In this document: positions 34,599-46,232 of the stretch, piece by piece
How the letters are laid out: each line of letters starts with the position of its first letter
Numbering within the stretch: position 1 is the stretch's first letter
DNA from: Lepidurus packardi
Taxonomy: Eukaryota > Arthropoda > Branchiopoda > Notostraca > Triopsidae
Assembly: GCA_023053545.1 (NCBI GenBank)
Contig: JAKZAN010000135.1
Location: 25,010-89,009 of the forward strand
Reading direction: 5' to 3'
Length of the DNA stretch: 64,000 nucleotides
Position numbers and translations under genes: made by a program
Notes under the pieces: generated by a model
Seen by the model: the letters and a program-made list of their open reading frames with translations, nothing else
Database searches by the model: none
What the model was told of the DNA's origin: nothing

Positions 34599-36095
34599 TC
34601 ATATGCAGAGTAACTCTTGCAGACGTCTGCTCAGCTGGTTGCTCTCCCAGTGTTCTCCATACATTTCTAGAGCCTATTTGTTGTGTTGTCTAGCCTTCAC
34701 TAAATTCCCATTCTTCAGATACCACACTGATAAATTGTAAGTCGCCTAGAATCCTCCTGCTTCCCGGTAACTCCTTTCCCCCAGGCTGATGGCTGCCTGA
34801 ATATCGCCCCTTCTCGCCTAGATAACTGCGAGGTTACATAGACATTATGCATGCGTGTCCATAGTCGCTACACCATTCCTAAAACACGATTCAGCCATGT
34901 CCATGTTACCAAGGTTGATATACACGATACCCAAGTTATACCAAATATCGGCGTGAACTTCAGGCTCATCGGTTGTATCCTGGAGAGCACGTTGGAAGCA
35001 AGTAGCAAAAAGGTCGTACTTTCCACTATAGAAGCAACAGAGACCTAGATTATTCCATACATCGCCGGAGCTTATGCCGAGCTGTATCAATCTTTGGAAG
35101 AGCTTGCTTGCGACTTCGGGTTGGTCTTAGTAGAAATAGTAGGCAGCGATATTGGCTACTGCTTCGATATTACAGTTTTATAGCTCGAGCACTGCTTTGT
35201 AGCTATCCACAGACCTTGGGATGTTGTTCGCTTCTTCGTAGATGCGACCCAGGTACAGATTGAGAGTGACTTCATTCGAGTGATCTTTCAGCCCTTGGTT
35301 GAGCACTTCGATTGCTTTCTGCACTTGGTCTTCTTTCTGGTAGATGCGGGAGAGGTATAGGTAGGGTTCAATGCTATGCTTGTGTTTAGTAGAGGAGAAA
35401 AGCTGCTTCTCGGCATCTTTGAGGAACCCCAGATGGTAGTAACACTTTCCGAGAGCCAGTTTCCACCAGCCATCACGAAACCCTGCATTCTCCGTAGCTT
35501 CTGCGGCAAGCTCCACAGCCTTCTTGAGGTTGTGTTCGACGTGGAATAGGTACTTAAAGACCAGTCTGCAAAGATGTTTCTTTTTTTTCGCAAAGTGTTT
35601 ATAGTCCACTTTATCGGAGTCGAAGAATTTGTCTCCTGCTTGCGCCAATGATGCTGTAGCGATTCGCAGTTGTCGTCCATTAGAAGTCATAGCCCCTGAA
35701 CGAGTGTTCAGAAGCTTGTCGCGATCACGTACATTAGCATTGCTGCCATGGCCGGTTCGCGATTGTTGTCTACTGGTGCCCGGTCGCATATATCCAGAAG
35801 TGACTCTGCCTGTTTTAGAAGTGGGGCGCATCACAGGATTAGCCCCTCCCTTGGATTGGAAAGATGTTCCGATGCGTGCTATGGTGTTTTGAGTTTTATC
35901 GCTCATGAGTGTATCAGTAATGGCTTCCTCCTCGATTTCAAGTTCGTCGATTTCACACTGTTTGAGGAGGGCAGTGCATTTGAGTATCCACGCAGCCTCG
36001 TCCTGAGGATTGGCTTGGAGCAGCTTATCGCAAGATGCGATGGTCTGTGAGTATTGGTGTCGATGGAGGCGGGAATGAGCGAGGATGAGTTCCAT
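34599..36095 (-). CDS. BBS8: BBS8/TTC8, BBSome subunit
   Basis: A single frame of 498 aa. The order of features is that of TTC8. It has an N-terminal TPR (ANPQDEAAWILKCTALLKQC) and a linker with RPTSKTGRVTSGYMRPGTSR. Then come SLAQAGDKFFDSDKV, DGWWKLALGKCYYHLGFLKD and LNLYLGRIYEEANN. Finally DVWNNLGLCCFYSGKYDL and DIWYNLGIVYINLGNMDMA precede the last TPRs. Human TTC8 has the matching WWWKVQIGKCYYRLGMYREA, ARIYEEMNNM and NNLGLCCFYAQQYD. BBS8 is part of the BBSome coat that moves membrane proteins in cilia. Several Glu are TAA or TAG. Length is close to human TTC8 (541 aa). Confidence 0.96.
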
Positions 36096-36311
36096 GAGCT
36101 CGGGAGATTTTGTGAAAAAAGTAATGTTTTATTTTAAATGAATCCTTTAAAACCCGACCTTCGGCAGTGATGCTAGTTTCTGGCATTACAAATGAACTTC
36201 AAAAATCCAGGATTTTATTCGAGCGGGTGAGCCATTTTCGTGTCTGCATAGCTTGGCGCCCCACCCAGGGGTAGCTATAAGTCTTGGCTTCTAGATTTGT
36301 TGGGCTGGGAC

Positions 36312-36915
36312 TCAAATGGTCTCCGTGAAACTCTCAGTACTAAGAGGTGGTGAAAAGGGATAGGCTTACAGGACGCGGATGTTGGTTCTATCAGGCTCGT
36401 AGTCGTACTCGCTGATGACTGTTTATGTGTCATCGAGGTCGAAGTTGTTGAACTCTTCCGCTGCATACTACACGAGTCACACATAGACGACTTGCAAAAA
36501 TGCTTGGACAAAAAAGGAAAGCAGACGCAATCTCTGCTGTAAAGAACAGAAAAGGGAGTTGTTAAAATTATTGCGCCTGTTGGGAGCGTTGAAAATGCAT
36601 CACGAATTCGTTCTGCCCAAAAAACAATGATTGGATATCATCTGATATTTTGTTCAGTGTGATTACATGCACTCCTTCGGGTGCTGAAGACTCGGAGATG
36701 CCCTTCAACCCACGATTCTGCCTGCTGTACGCGATTTGATACACTATTGAACTCATCTTGAGTCTATTATGATTGGCGTGGTGCCGGATTCTGTCATGCT
36801 CCAGTTTCTTGTTGAGCTCGTCCTAAGTCTGGAAGAACACGAGCCGCGAGAACACCTTGAAGCCAGCAGGTCGGACTTTGACCAGCCGTGCGAAGAACCG
36901 ACGAATATACTCCAT
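36312..36915 (-). CDS. Small protein of unknown family, 180 aa
   Basis: Three exons with introns at 36461-36491 (31 nt) and 36340-36369 (30 nt). The frame closes exactly. It starts MEYIRRFFARLVKVRPAGFK and continues with a helical basic stretch (ELNKKLEHDRIRHHANHNR). The middle includes GVHVITLNKISDDIQSLFFG and a hydrophobic segment near 115-140 (LPFLFFTAEIASAFLFCP) that may be a membrane helix. The C-terminus is acidic (EFNNFDLDDTETVISEYDY), ending LTESFTETI. The exon-3 tail is only eight codons. No family is recognised. The basic, aromatic N-terminus could be a mitochondrial presequence; that is inference. Confidence 0.7.
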
Positions 36916-36973
36916 GAATCTTTAGTGTTTTGCGTTATTACAATATTGTATTATCACTTTTTTTAGAATTCTC

Positions 36974-37105
36974 ATGTCTTTTCAGGCTGTGCCTGCTTTC
37001 CCAATATATTCGATAGCCAGCACAAGCTTGCTGCTTGCTACTGTGCTTGCTACTGTGCTTGCTATCCTTCACAGGAAGATAGTGCTAGCTCTTTTGCTGA
37101 CATGA
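36974..37105 (+). CDS. Possible 43-aa hydrophobic peptide
   Basis: ATG 36974 to TGA 37103 encodes a short, very hydrophobic peptide with a repeated LLATVLATVLA core and an HRK turn. At DNA level a 12-nt motif (GCTTGCTACTGT) is repeated. This could be a single-pass micro-protein or a simple repeat that happens to be open. The rest of 36916-37267 shows no other feature and must contain the promoters of both flanking genes. Confidence 0.27.
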   Translation: MSFQAVPAFPIYSIASTSLLLATVLATVLAILHRKIVLALLLT

Positions 37106-37267
37106 GGTTGACTAGAGTCTTGTTTCTGGATCCTTTTGCTGCAGTTAATTGGCTAATGACACTGATCCTTGATAATATACTGTTAGAAACCGACCTATCT
37201 AGATACCATTTAAACTCTGTGATATATAAAGTTTAATCTGATTAAATACCGAGGCAAATCGTAAGAA

Positions 37268-38005
37268 ATGGAACTTAACACTGTTCAGGACACTACTCCA
37301 ATCTAGACTGGCAAGCTCTGCGACAAGGCTGAAGATTAGATTGTCTACAAGATAGTAAACAAGAAGGTTCATGACTACAAATCCTAGATTTCTAAATCTC
37401 TCTGGCCCCAAGTCGAAATTTCCAGAAGGTCAGTCCTCATGAAGGTATCTGCGACTTTCGGCACAGCCGTCTGTATTTCGGCTCAAGGCTACATCCTTAC
37501 GTGCAATCATTGTGTGAAGGATAGAAAATCGCTGCAGGTGATCACGATTGAAGGCAAGATTTATGAAGCAAAACTAGTCTATAAAAATAAAGCATATGAT
37601 CTGGCATTGCTCAAAATTGATACCAAAGATAAGCTTGATTTCAGCCCCGTTGCATCCAAAGCCGAACCAAAAGGAGCTCAACTTTTTTGTATTGGAAACC
37701 CATCGAGAAGAGATCGATAGAGTTCGCAACCTAATGCCATAACAGGCTATGACCCTTTTTATGTTTCCGAAGGAAGCGTCAAGGGGTATGCTACAGAACA
37801 AGTGTATCTGCGTCCGAACAGCATTCTGGGCCCTCTGAAGCACGACTGTTGGACATATTGGGGTCATTCGGGGTCTCCTATCTTCAACAGGGAGGGAGAG
37901 ATTGTGGGCATCCACAATAGCTGGGACTCCAAGACAGGAACGAGGAGAGGTCTGACTTGTCTGAGTATCCGACAACTCGTGAAGGATGCAAAGGTGTAAC
38001 TATGA
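37268..38005 (+). CDS. Trypsin-like serine protease (DegP/HtrA-like fold)
   Basis: A single frame of 245 aa. The catalytic triad is visible: H81 in LTCNHCVKD, D111 in YDLALLKID, and S203 in GHSGSPIFN, with GEIVGIHNSWD following as in HtrA-type proteases. The first strand carries GTAVCISAQGYILT. There is no PDZ domain and no signal peptide. The N-terminus (MELNTVQDTTPIETGKLC) is polar, so a cytosolic or nuclear location is likely. An oxyanion-type GHSGSP replaces the common GNSGGP. The enzyme is short compared with full DegP (about 450 aa) because PDZ modules are absent. The substrate is unknown. The final Glu-Leu come after a TAA codon, before TGA at 38003-38005. Confidence 0.87.
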
Positions 38006-38158
38006 TTGATGGTGGTGCTTTTGTATTTTTGAAATCCTTGCTATTACTTTTTGGTTTCACATCATTCAATTTGAGACCTGTTAATATATGAAATAATCAA
38101 AAGGCAAGAAGAAGATTCCGACCAAGGATTGTTATCTAGTCTTGGTCTATCAACGATG

Positions 38159-41100
38159 TCAAGATTCCGCTTTCCGCATAATTAGTTTTGCCGTGGTGGA
38201 TAGGTAGCTGCTCACGATATGCGCATGCTGAGTCCTTATCACAATAGTTTTGAAGTCTTCTTTGGACTTTTCCTTGCACACACAAAGCATCAGAGTCTCC
38301 TCATCCACAGACCACTTCAATATCCTTCTGATCGGTATCTCCTCGTGTATGTTCATTCGATCTGCCAACAAAATCTTTTTCGGCCTCAGATAAACCTTGA
38401 CTTGTTGCTCGGTGGGGATCGCCATAGCCATGCACAGCTTTGAGGACTCACAACTCTTAATGAAGCTGAATTTCAGGTAGGATGGGTTTGTAATGCCCTG
38501 ACTCACCGTCTTTTAACGTTTTATTGACATAGCGACCAAATCACGATCTTTGAATTGCTAATGAGCCCATCCAGGAACCAAAGCCTGCGGATCTATGTCA
38601 GGACGCTAGCGATTTAGAAGTTTGAGGCAAGCAACAGCATCGACCGTATGATCTAAGTCTAACCGAATTCTGCCAATAAAGAGGTCGAAGTAGCATTGGG
38701 CATAGCATAACTAGATAGATTCAGCGTCCGAAGCCTCAATCTCGAATGCGTACTTCAGTTTCATCATCATGATGAAGAGAGGAGGTTTGATCTTGCCTTC
38801 TTCGTATTTCTCCTTTGCCCGTTCCCAGTATGTCAGTAGGTCCCATACGTTTCTGCTATCGTCAATGGGACATTACTGCAGCTCCTCGTTTTCGAAGTTC
38901 ATGATTTCGAAGAAACCGAAGAGATCTTTGCTAAGTCTGCGACTATTGATGCCTACTTCGGCTAGCACGCTCTCCTTGATGTCATCGAAAGTCTGGTAGG
39001 ATTAGACCCTTACAATGATCGAATTACCAACCGAAAAAAACACAGGAAGCGAGATTTGTCTCTTACACATCAAGGCCATGAGCTGGTACTGGGCAGGTAG
39101 GTATAACACGTTATTGGCGCTATCGCCTTACTCTTCCTGGTAGACTTTAAGGATACGCGGGAACAGGTACCTGAGATACTCTTTATCTTTGGAGGCTTTC
39201 TTATCAGTGAGTTTGCTATAGAAGAGATTGAGAGCCGCAAGAATGTAGGGTTTTTCAGGTCTAAAAATGTGTAAAAAGATGGTGACCATCTGATAGACCC
39301 TGATGATCCAAAGTTCTTCCTTGGCATTTTGCTGCTTCAGGAGTTGGATGAATATCTCGTTTTTGAGAGCCTGGGAACAACTTTGCAGGATGTCGATGAG
39401 TTTCTCAATTACTCTGAACACCTTCTCGATGACCTCTTCATTGGATAGCTCCAGCAAATGCTTGAAAGCAGTGATAGCTTTTGCCTCCTCCTCGGCGGAT
39501 AGAAGTGTGAGGGATTTTGTGATGGGCGAGTCCTTTGCAACTAGTGTTTCTGAGGATGATTTCTTTCTGCCAAAAACAGTCTTCCTAGTCCTTAAGACGG
39601 AGTCGAAGTAGTCGATATAGTTTGCATTCACGATCGTATTCAAAAGAGTCTGGTCCATTGATTCCACTTCGAAGTTACAGTCTCTGCTCGGAGGTGAGTA
39701 AAACTCTTCCTCATTATTTACTTCGCTTTGGTACTCTTCGTTGATGATCGATTTGAGCTTGGCCAGGCCTGGGGAACCCACAAACTTAGGCACCTTCAAT
39801 TAGCCTCGCAGTGCTACCGTAGGGTTGCCCACGGGATCAATAATAACCGATTGTTAGTTTAGGAAGCTATCATTAAAGTTCATCTCTTTTTTTGTCTCGG
39901 GTTTTGATGCAGCGGGTTTAGCCTGAGGTGTTTGCTGTGCAGGCATGACGGAGTCGTAAGAGACTGTTTCGTCTAGGAGTGCCGTTTGATCCATCATGTG
40001 CTCGTTGCTGAAAAACTTGATCTTCATGAAGAACAGGAATTTCTGATATTTCTGGAGCCGAAGAGTGACTGACTTGGACCAAAGCTCCTGCAAGCGATCA
40101 TTGCGAAGTTAGGTTTTATGCTTTTCATTGTCGTTCTTCTTCCTCTTCATCTCTTCCTCTTCCTGCTGCTTTTTTGCTACGTCTTGCTGTTTCTTTGTTT
40201 CCTCCTGCTGCTTTTTGGTTTCCTCTTGCTGTTTCTTAGCCTGCTTCTCGCGTTCCTCCTTCAGCTGTTTGGCCTTGAGATGCTGGGTCGCCAACTTCGT
40301 CATCTACTGATAGCGTTTGAAGACATCCGTCCAGTCCCTCTTACTCTTCTTGTTGACCAGCTGCTTGAATTTTCTAATCTTTACCACTAGCTCTCTGAGT
40401 CTCTTGTTTATCTTAATCCTGAAAAAAGTCTTTCGCACCATCTTCTGGATCTTATTAGCACATTAATGCTGCTTTTTGAATCTTGACAACATTTCCTGAT
40501 TCAGCTTCAACTCGTACTCATCGCTCAGATATACTCGCTCCCTTCCCATCAGGAACTGCGACGAGGGCAAGTCACCAAATAGCCCTTTTAAAATGGCCAT
40601 CACTTTAGCCTGTTCGGACAGTCCCTCGTGGGAAGTTTTCAATAGCGGAAGATAGACTTAGTTGAACTGGCTGAATGATTTTCTGAAAGGGAAAGTGCTT
40701 TTTCTGATTTTGATTGTCTCAAGCACACCGAGATATCTGATCTGCTGGATAGTATAAGTTTCGTTTAAATACCCTGCCCTTTTTTCTTCGTTGGGCTTGA
40801 TACATCTAATAAAGTGTACTTCGGACCTTTCGAGCTCACCGATTAGTTCTTTTACCTGAGAGTCGAATTTGCCTACTAGACTCTTAGCGTTGCTCGGTGG
40901 GGCAGGGGGCATCGGGAATACTTTATTGAGAATCGCTTCGATTCCCGCTGTCACCTTGTCACTGTTCTTCATCCGAAAACCATCCACAGTATATGTCACT
41001 GAACTCTGGGTGTGTTTAATCGTGAAAAAAAGCTTGTTGGCATTGTTTCGGTCAATCTCAAGGGCATCATGCTTCATCTTCTTGATTTATCCGACAATAT

Positions 41101-42670
41101 TTTCGTCGGTAGCTTGGGCGAGAGTAGTTTTCTCATCAATGAACGAGAAGATACTGGGTCCGTTACGCTTTTAGATCAGCTCGATGATGGCTCTATTGTC
41201 TGGAGGAGAAATTCCGCCGACTCTATCTTCGAGTCCATCTTTGCGAATCTCCTCCAGCTCAGTCTCGAACACATAGCGGGTATACAGCTTCTGTAGTTTC
41301 TCGTTGGTGAAGTTGATACAAAGTTGCTAGAAGCTGTTCACCTGGAACTTTTCGAATCCAAAGATATCCAGAAGTCCGATGCTAGTTGTAATGTTCTGAG
41401 GGGGAGACAACACCAAATTCATCTTTTCGATGATATAATCGAACATGCGACTATAAAGTGCTTTGGCCACAGTGTTTCGGTTTGAGACACACTTCACCAG
41501 ATCGAAGTTAGACCTGATGCCCTTAATCCTCTCTTCGCTGAGGAGGATGGAGTCCATATCGACTCCGAAGGACTTACCGAGACGAGCCACGATATCTTTG
41601 TTGGAATATGTACAAGGCTTGTTCACATCTTCTTTATGCTCTGTATCTTTATACTCGACGTTTCCGAGCATCAAGATACTTGCTACCGTCTTCCAAATGG
41701 TATCGATTTCATCCTTGAATCCAATCTGCTAGAAAGCCTTATTGACCTGTTCGAAGTCATCTTTATCGTTAATGCCTTCGGCTTCTTGGCATCCGCTCAT
41801 TTCAAGAAGTTTGTATTTCTCGCCCTGTGGCAGCCCATACTTAGGTCCGTTACCTGACTTGATCAGGCAATAGAAGACGTGGAAGTTTCTTTCATTAGGT
41901 GCAACAGAAGTTACTCTTGATTTTTACAGCAGGTAACTTTGGATCTTGGCGCCTCTGATATGCTGAGTAGAGTCGATGAAAAGCCGCACGTATTTACCAA
42001 ATCGACTGGAATTGCTGTTCCTGACTGTCTTGCTGTTTCCGAAGGCCTCGAGAATAGGGTTACAATCAACGATTTTGTCCTCAATAGCTGCCTTAGGTTC
42101 TGATGCATGGTGCTCATGGCTGAGTGAAGCCAAAAAAGTCATACAGTATTTTGCGTTCTCCGTCTTGCCAGCGCCACTTTCTCCACTAATGACTATAGCC
42201 TGGTTTTGCCGAGCAAGCTTCAGTCTATTGTAGGCAGCTCCGGAGATGAGATAAACGTGGGGGGAAAGTTTTTCGAGGACTTCACCTTTTTTGACTTTGG
42301 CGCCCAGATCGTGGAGGAGCTGGTGATTGAAGAGTTTGTTGATTTGCTTGTAGGGGTTCATGACGATAAGAGTGGGACCTATTTTTGTAAAGATGTCATC
42401 CTGCGTATATCTCTTCCGGAGATTGGACAGAATTTCAGGCTCATTGAGAACATCCATACTACACATGTCGTCGTAGATCTTGTCACTGAGATTACGTTCG
42501 AAAATATTCTTGAAAGGCACCTGGGCATAGGTGTCTGTGCTTGACTGGCAGTCAGCAGAGTTATCGAGTCGGGCCTTGATGACTCCCGAGAGGAAGGTGC
42601 CGGGGAGCTGAGGGGGCTCAAACCAGACAGGCTTATTGGGGATGATCCAGTCGGCCTGAGACTTTTGCAT
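38159..42670 (-). CDS. MyTH4-FERM myosin
   Basis: A single frame of 1503 aa. The motor domain (about 60-760) has the P-loop GESGAGKTENAKYC, switch I NSNSSRFGKYV, the relay-side IQSYLLEKSRV, switch II DIFGFEKF, and actin-interface motifs (HFIRCIKPNE). The neck has few or weak IQ sites (CANKIQKMVRKTFFR). A highly charged segment (about 800-840) is rich in KKQQEETKKQQEE. Next is a MyTH4 domain (NTIVNANYIDYFDSVL; LQSCSQALKNEIFIQLLKQQ), then a FERM-like region to the end (VNDIKESVLAEVG-type start; ILKWSVDEETLMLCVCKE). This matches ciliate MyTH4-FERM myosins related to Tetrahymena Myo1. The Glu of the invariant LLEKSRV is TAA. It is an actin motor probably linking membrane or phagosome and cytoskeleton. 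Confidence 0.96.
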
Positions 42671-42966
42671 GTGTATGTTTGGGAAGATAGACGAGAGTGT
42701 GTGGTGAGATAAAATCCTACTGTGGGCTATTATAGAGTATGTTCGGAGGCTGTTGTATTAAGTGCAATCCCAGCAAACTCTGTGTAATACAGAAGAGTAT
42801 TTATGATCATGTAGGTACATAAGGAATTATGATTCTTGTTGTCCCACAGTACTTGGAATGGCATGCCTGACGCTTATAATTTCGTGTCGGAAACCCTTCG
42901 TGCATCTTCCTCCCATAATTCCCTATAAAGTCTTCCATTCTCAATCTGCTTCAACAAAAATCAATA

Positions 42967-45774
42967 TCACATCGTGATCGACTCTGACATTCGGATGCCA
43001 CCTGAGACGTCTTCCTCCTTGTTCATTCTATTTGGTGTAAGAGTCTCTTGTGCACGCTCTAGCAAGTGTTTGTATAATTTTACAAGAGCATCGCATTCTT
43101 TTTCTTCGGCATCAGATAAGAATACAGACTCTAGGACCCGCGTCTCAGACTCTGACTGCACTTTCGACTAGATCTATTCGTATCTGCCTGCCAACTGCTC
43201 CGACAGCCCGAAGCATTCTTTGTTTTTTGCCTCAAGGCTCTTTCGCATAAACTCCAGTTCAGCTTCGGATTGCTCGAGCTGTCGGAGTAGTTCCGCGATC
43301 CTCTGGTTTAGCTTTTGGTTCTGAACTTTAGACAAGCCTGCATTGGACTGGAACTCTAGATTAGTCATTTGGAGGGAATGATTTTCAGCCCTTAGCCTGG
43401 TAATGTTAGCAAGAATTCTATGTAAAGTATCTTCAAGAGGAAAACCTTGCATTTCTGAAAGAAGTTCATCTAATCCCTAGAGTCGCCGATTGTTCGAACG
43501 AACTTCGTTCAGCTCCACAGCCAACTGCTATACCGATTGGTTCTTCTGCGCCAACTAGTCTTTCAGAGCATCATTTGACTCTATAGACTCTCTTAAATCT
43601 TACTTAGCCCTCAGAACTTCTGACTCTAAAATCTCCTTCTCGGCTCTAGCAATCTAGTTCGCATTATTTATTTGTTGGATGTCTCTTGCGTATTGTTGAC
43701 TTAGGTTTTCTAAAGTCATAACATGCTTTTCAAGCTCTGATACCCGAACTTGGGACTGGGTCGCACGGAGCAAAGCCTCGTCTCTGGCAGTTTCTGCGTC
43801 ATGTTTGCCCTGCTTCGCTGTCTCGGCCACCTATAGAACCTATTCGCGGATAGTTTAAATTTGTCTATTGCTCTCCATAAGTAATTTTTCTAGTTCTTCG
43901 TTTCTTCGGCCCACGTTTTATTTTTGCTAATTTGTGCTCTTGATAGTTTACTCGTATTGTTGGAGCGTTGAACCCATATTCGACCTTTCGGCCTCAAGGG
44001 ATTCCTTCACTGCCTAGATTTCCTGTTCTTTCTAACGGATGTTCTTGCACAGGACTGAAATTTACTGTTCATAACTCTCTACCACTTTGGATATTTGTTC
44101 CTCCGTCAGGGTTCGCAGCTAGTTGTGTTCCTTTTCGTACTGGGTGACCACCTCATCCATTTTTATCTTGCACTCGTCCTGCATATGCACCAACTCATCC
44201 TCTAGCCTCTGCCTCACTGGAGATGACATTCTTTCGGACTCAGCCTATAGTGCATGCAGCTGTCTCTTAAGACTCTCGATCTCGTCTCTGTGTCTGCTCT
44301 TCTCGAGTATCAACGTAGCAATCTCACTCATCTTCTGGGTTTCAGCGGTCTTCACATCATTGTATTTCGCGACTAACTGATTATATTTTTCCGAAGCCTC
44401 TGTTCTCATGGACATTTCCTTTTGTAGCTCTGCTTCATATGATTATCTAAGTTCTTTGAGTTCGTGTTCGTACTGCTGCTTTACTCGAACCAGAGTCTCC
44501 TCATCTTTTTTGGTCACTTATGATAGCCTAGATTTCCGGGGCTCTTCGGATGGCCTTGTTCTCCTCGTATTTTCAAGTTTATCGATATGGCTTTCGATTC
44601 CTCCCAGTCGAGGTTCCATGTTGTCTAAGTGTTCGGCGATATCTCTCAAGGTGTCCTCATAACGCTCGAGCTATTTGTTGATGTCCTGGGAAACGTTCTG
44701 CTTAAATACTCGCAAAGACTCATTGTATTGCTCCTTGATCTTTGCGATAACAAGTTTCTCTCCCGTGCCACTCGTGCTAGTAAATTTTGTGGGAGTCGTC
44801 GGGAAAGCTGTGACAGCATGGGATGCAGGCTTAATGGATTCGGTTTGCCACTTCTCCACTTCTCTCTCCAGCTGAGTTTGGGTGTCTTTAGATTCCTTGA
44901 TGATTCGCAGAAGCCTGTTGTTTTCATTTTCTAGAGTCTTTATCTTGTCTTCGAAAATTGAATGGTTCTTGAGCTGTTGAGTGAGGGAATTGTTGGCTCT
45001 GATGAGGTCATTGATTTCCTGGCTTTCCCCTCGGCGCATGCGTGCAATCTTGTCCTGCAGGTCTTTGTTTTCTGCTGCTAGCAAATCAATCTTGGCTGTC
45101 AATGCCTTGTTGTCTGCTATTATTTTGTCGATATTCTCTTTCTTGTTCAGTTTGCGCACCATCTCGCTTAGCCTTGCGTTTTCTACGTCCAAACATCGTA
45201 TTTTCTCCCGAAGTTCTTGTGGGTCATTACGGCTTTGGGTCACATCTTACGACATGCTAGCCACTACCTTCTTCAACTAGACAATTACCCTGTCTTTCTC
45301 GGCTAGCTTAGCCCGCAGATCTTCCCCAGCTTCTTTCTGAAGCGAGGAATTGAGTCTACCAACTTGCTAGTTCTAGTAGCGAAATTTGGAGATGAGTCGT
45401 TCTTGCTAGTTAACTTTTTCCTTCAACCTGCTAAAATCAGTTTCGAAAGACGTGGACATATGATATTGGTTGTTCTTGGGAGTATCCGCCATAGGGGTGG
45501 TGTTGGCCTGACGTTATATCTGCTGCAGTTGTCGCCGGAGTACGTAGTTTTAATCGCGCAATAAATTGAGCTACTCTGCAGAGGAAGTGTGTTTTTGGGG
45601 GGTATAAGGACTGGTCTGGAAGTGGGTCTGGGGTCTTCGGATATTATTAAGGCTGGGCGTGACGGTGCGGGAAAGGACATTGGAACTCTTGAGGTCAGGA
45701 CTGGGCGAGCGTATGGGCTGAGGAGAAGGATAGTGCCTAGGAGCTGTGTCATAGGAAGGCTGTTCGGCTGACAT
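42967..45774 (-). CDS. Coiled-coil protein with Ser/Pro-rich N-terminus
   Basis: 935 aa from ATG 45774. The first 70 residues are disordered (DTAPRHYPSPQPIRSPSPD, TSPYTPQKHTSSAE). Almost all the rest is coiled coil (RCLDVENARLSEMVRKLNKK, NNSLTQQLKNHSIFEDKIKT, RIAELLRQLEQSEAELEF), with a short Pro/Thr break (FPTTPTKFTSTSGTGE). It ends MSESITM at TGA 42967. Glu from TAA or TAG are frequent in heptad positions. The open frame continues upstream to 46143 without a TGA, so an additional 5' exon is possible. A role as a cytoskeletal or basal-body scaffold is inference from architecture. Confidence 0.85.
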
Positions 45775-45930
45775 GTAGTAAAATGTGTGGATGGCGTATT
45801 AAATATAAAAATGATATTAGTGTGGATAAAATGACGGGAATAAAATAAAGAACTTGGCTAACGACATCATCGAACAACAGAACTATATTTTTAGTTTGAA
45901 ACAACCCAAATAGGTTATTTTTTAAGTCTA

Positions 45931-46143
45931 AAATTTATGTAGCCAGTCCCTCAAATAAACGCTATCCACCTCGTCTATCTCTGTGCTACTAACACTATTC
46001 ATACCCATACACCTAAAGCTCCTTTCCCTACCAAATATCACTATCCTAGCCATGCCATCTTTTCTTCTCCAGTCTAATCCCCATCCCTATTTCTATGACA
46101 CTCCAGCATCGGCTCTTTTCTAATACTCGCTGAATCCACACAT
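45931..46143 (-). CDS. Possible upstream exon or short gene
   Basis: From ATG 46143 the frame reads MCGFSEYEKRADAGVSEKEG, then RIVIFGRERSFRCMG, then SSTEIDEVDSVYLRDWLHKF. Glu at TAG positions and amino-acid balance look coding. After about 71 codons the sequence becomes AT-rich (45775-45930), although no TGA occurs before the coiled-coil gene that begins at 45774 in the same frame. It may be a 5' exon of that gene, joined by an intron I cannot place, or a short separate gene. Confidence 0.35.
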
Positions 46144-46232
46144 TATATGAATGATACCATAATTTTCCAAGTTGCCAACCACCACAATACAAACACCCAT
46201 ATCCCTAAAACAACCTTCCCTTTTCTACTCAA

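Noticed and set aside
40109-40390. Plus-strand hydrophobic ORFs opposite the myosin
   Set aside because: They are antisense to the Lys/Gln/Glu-rich segment of the myosin; runs of Leu and Phe are the complement of that bias.
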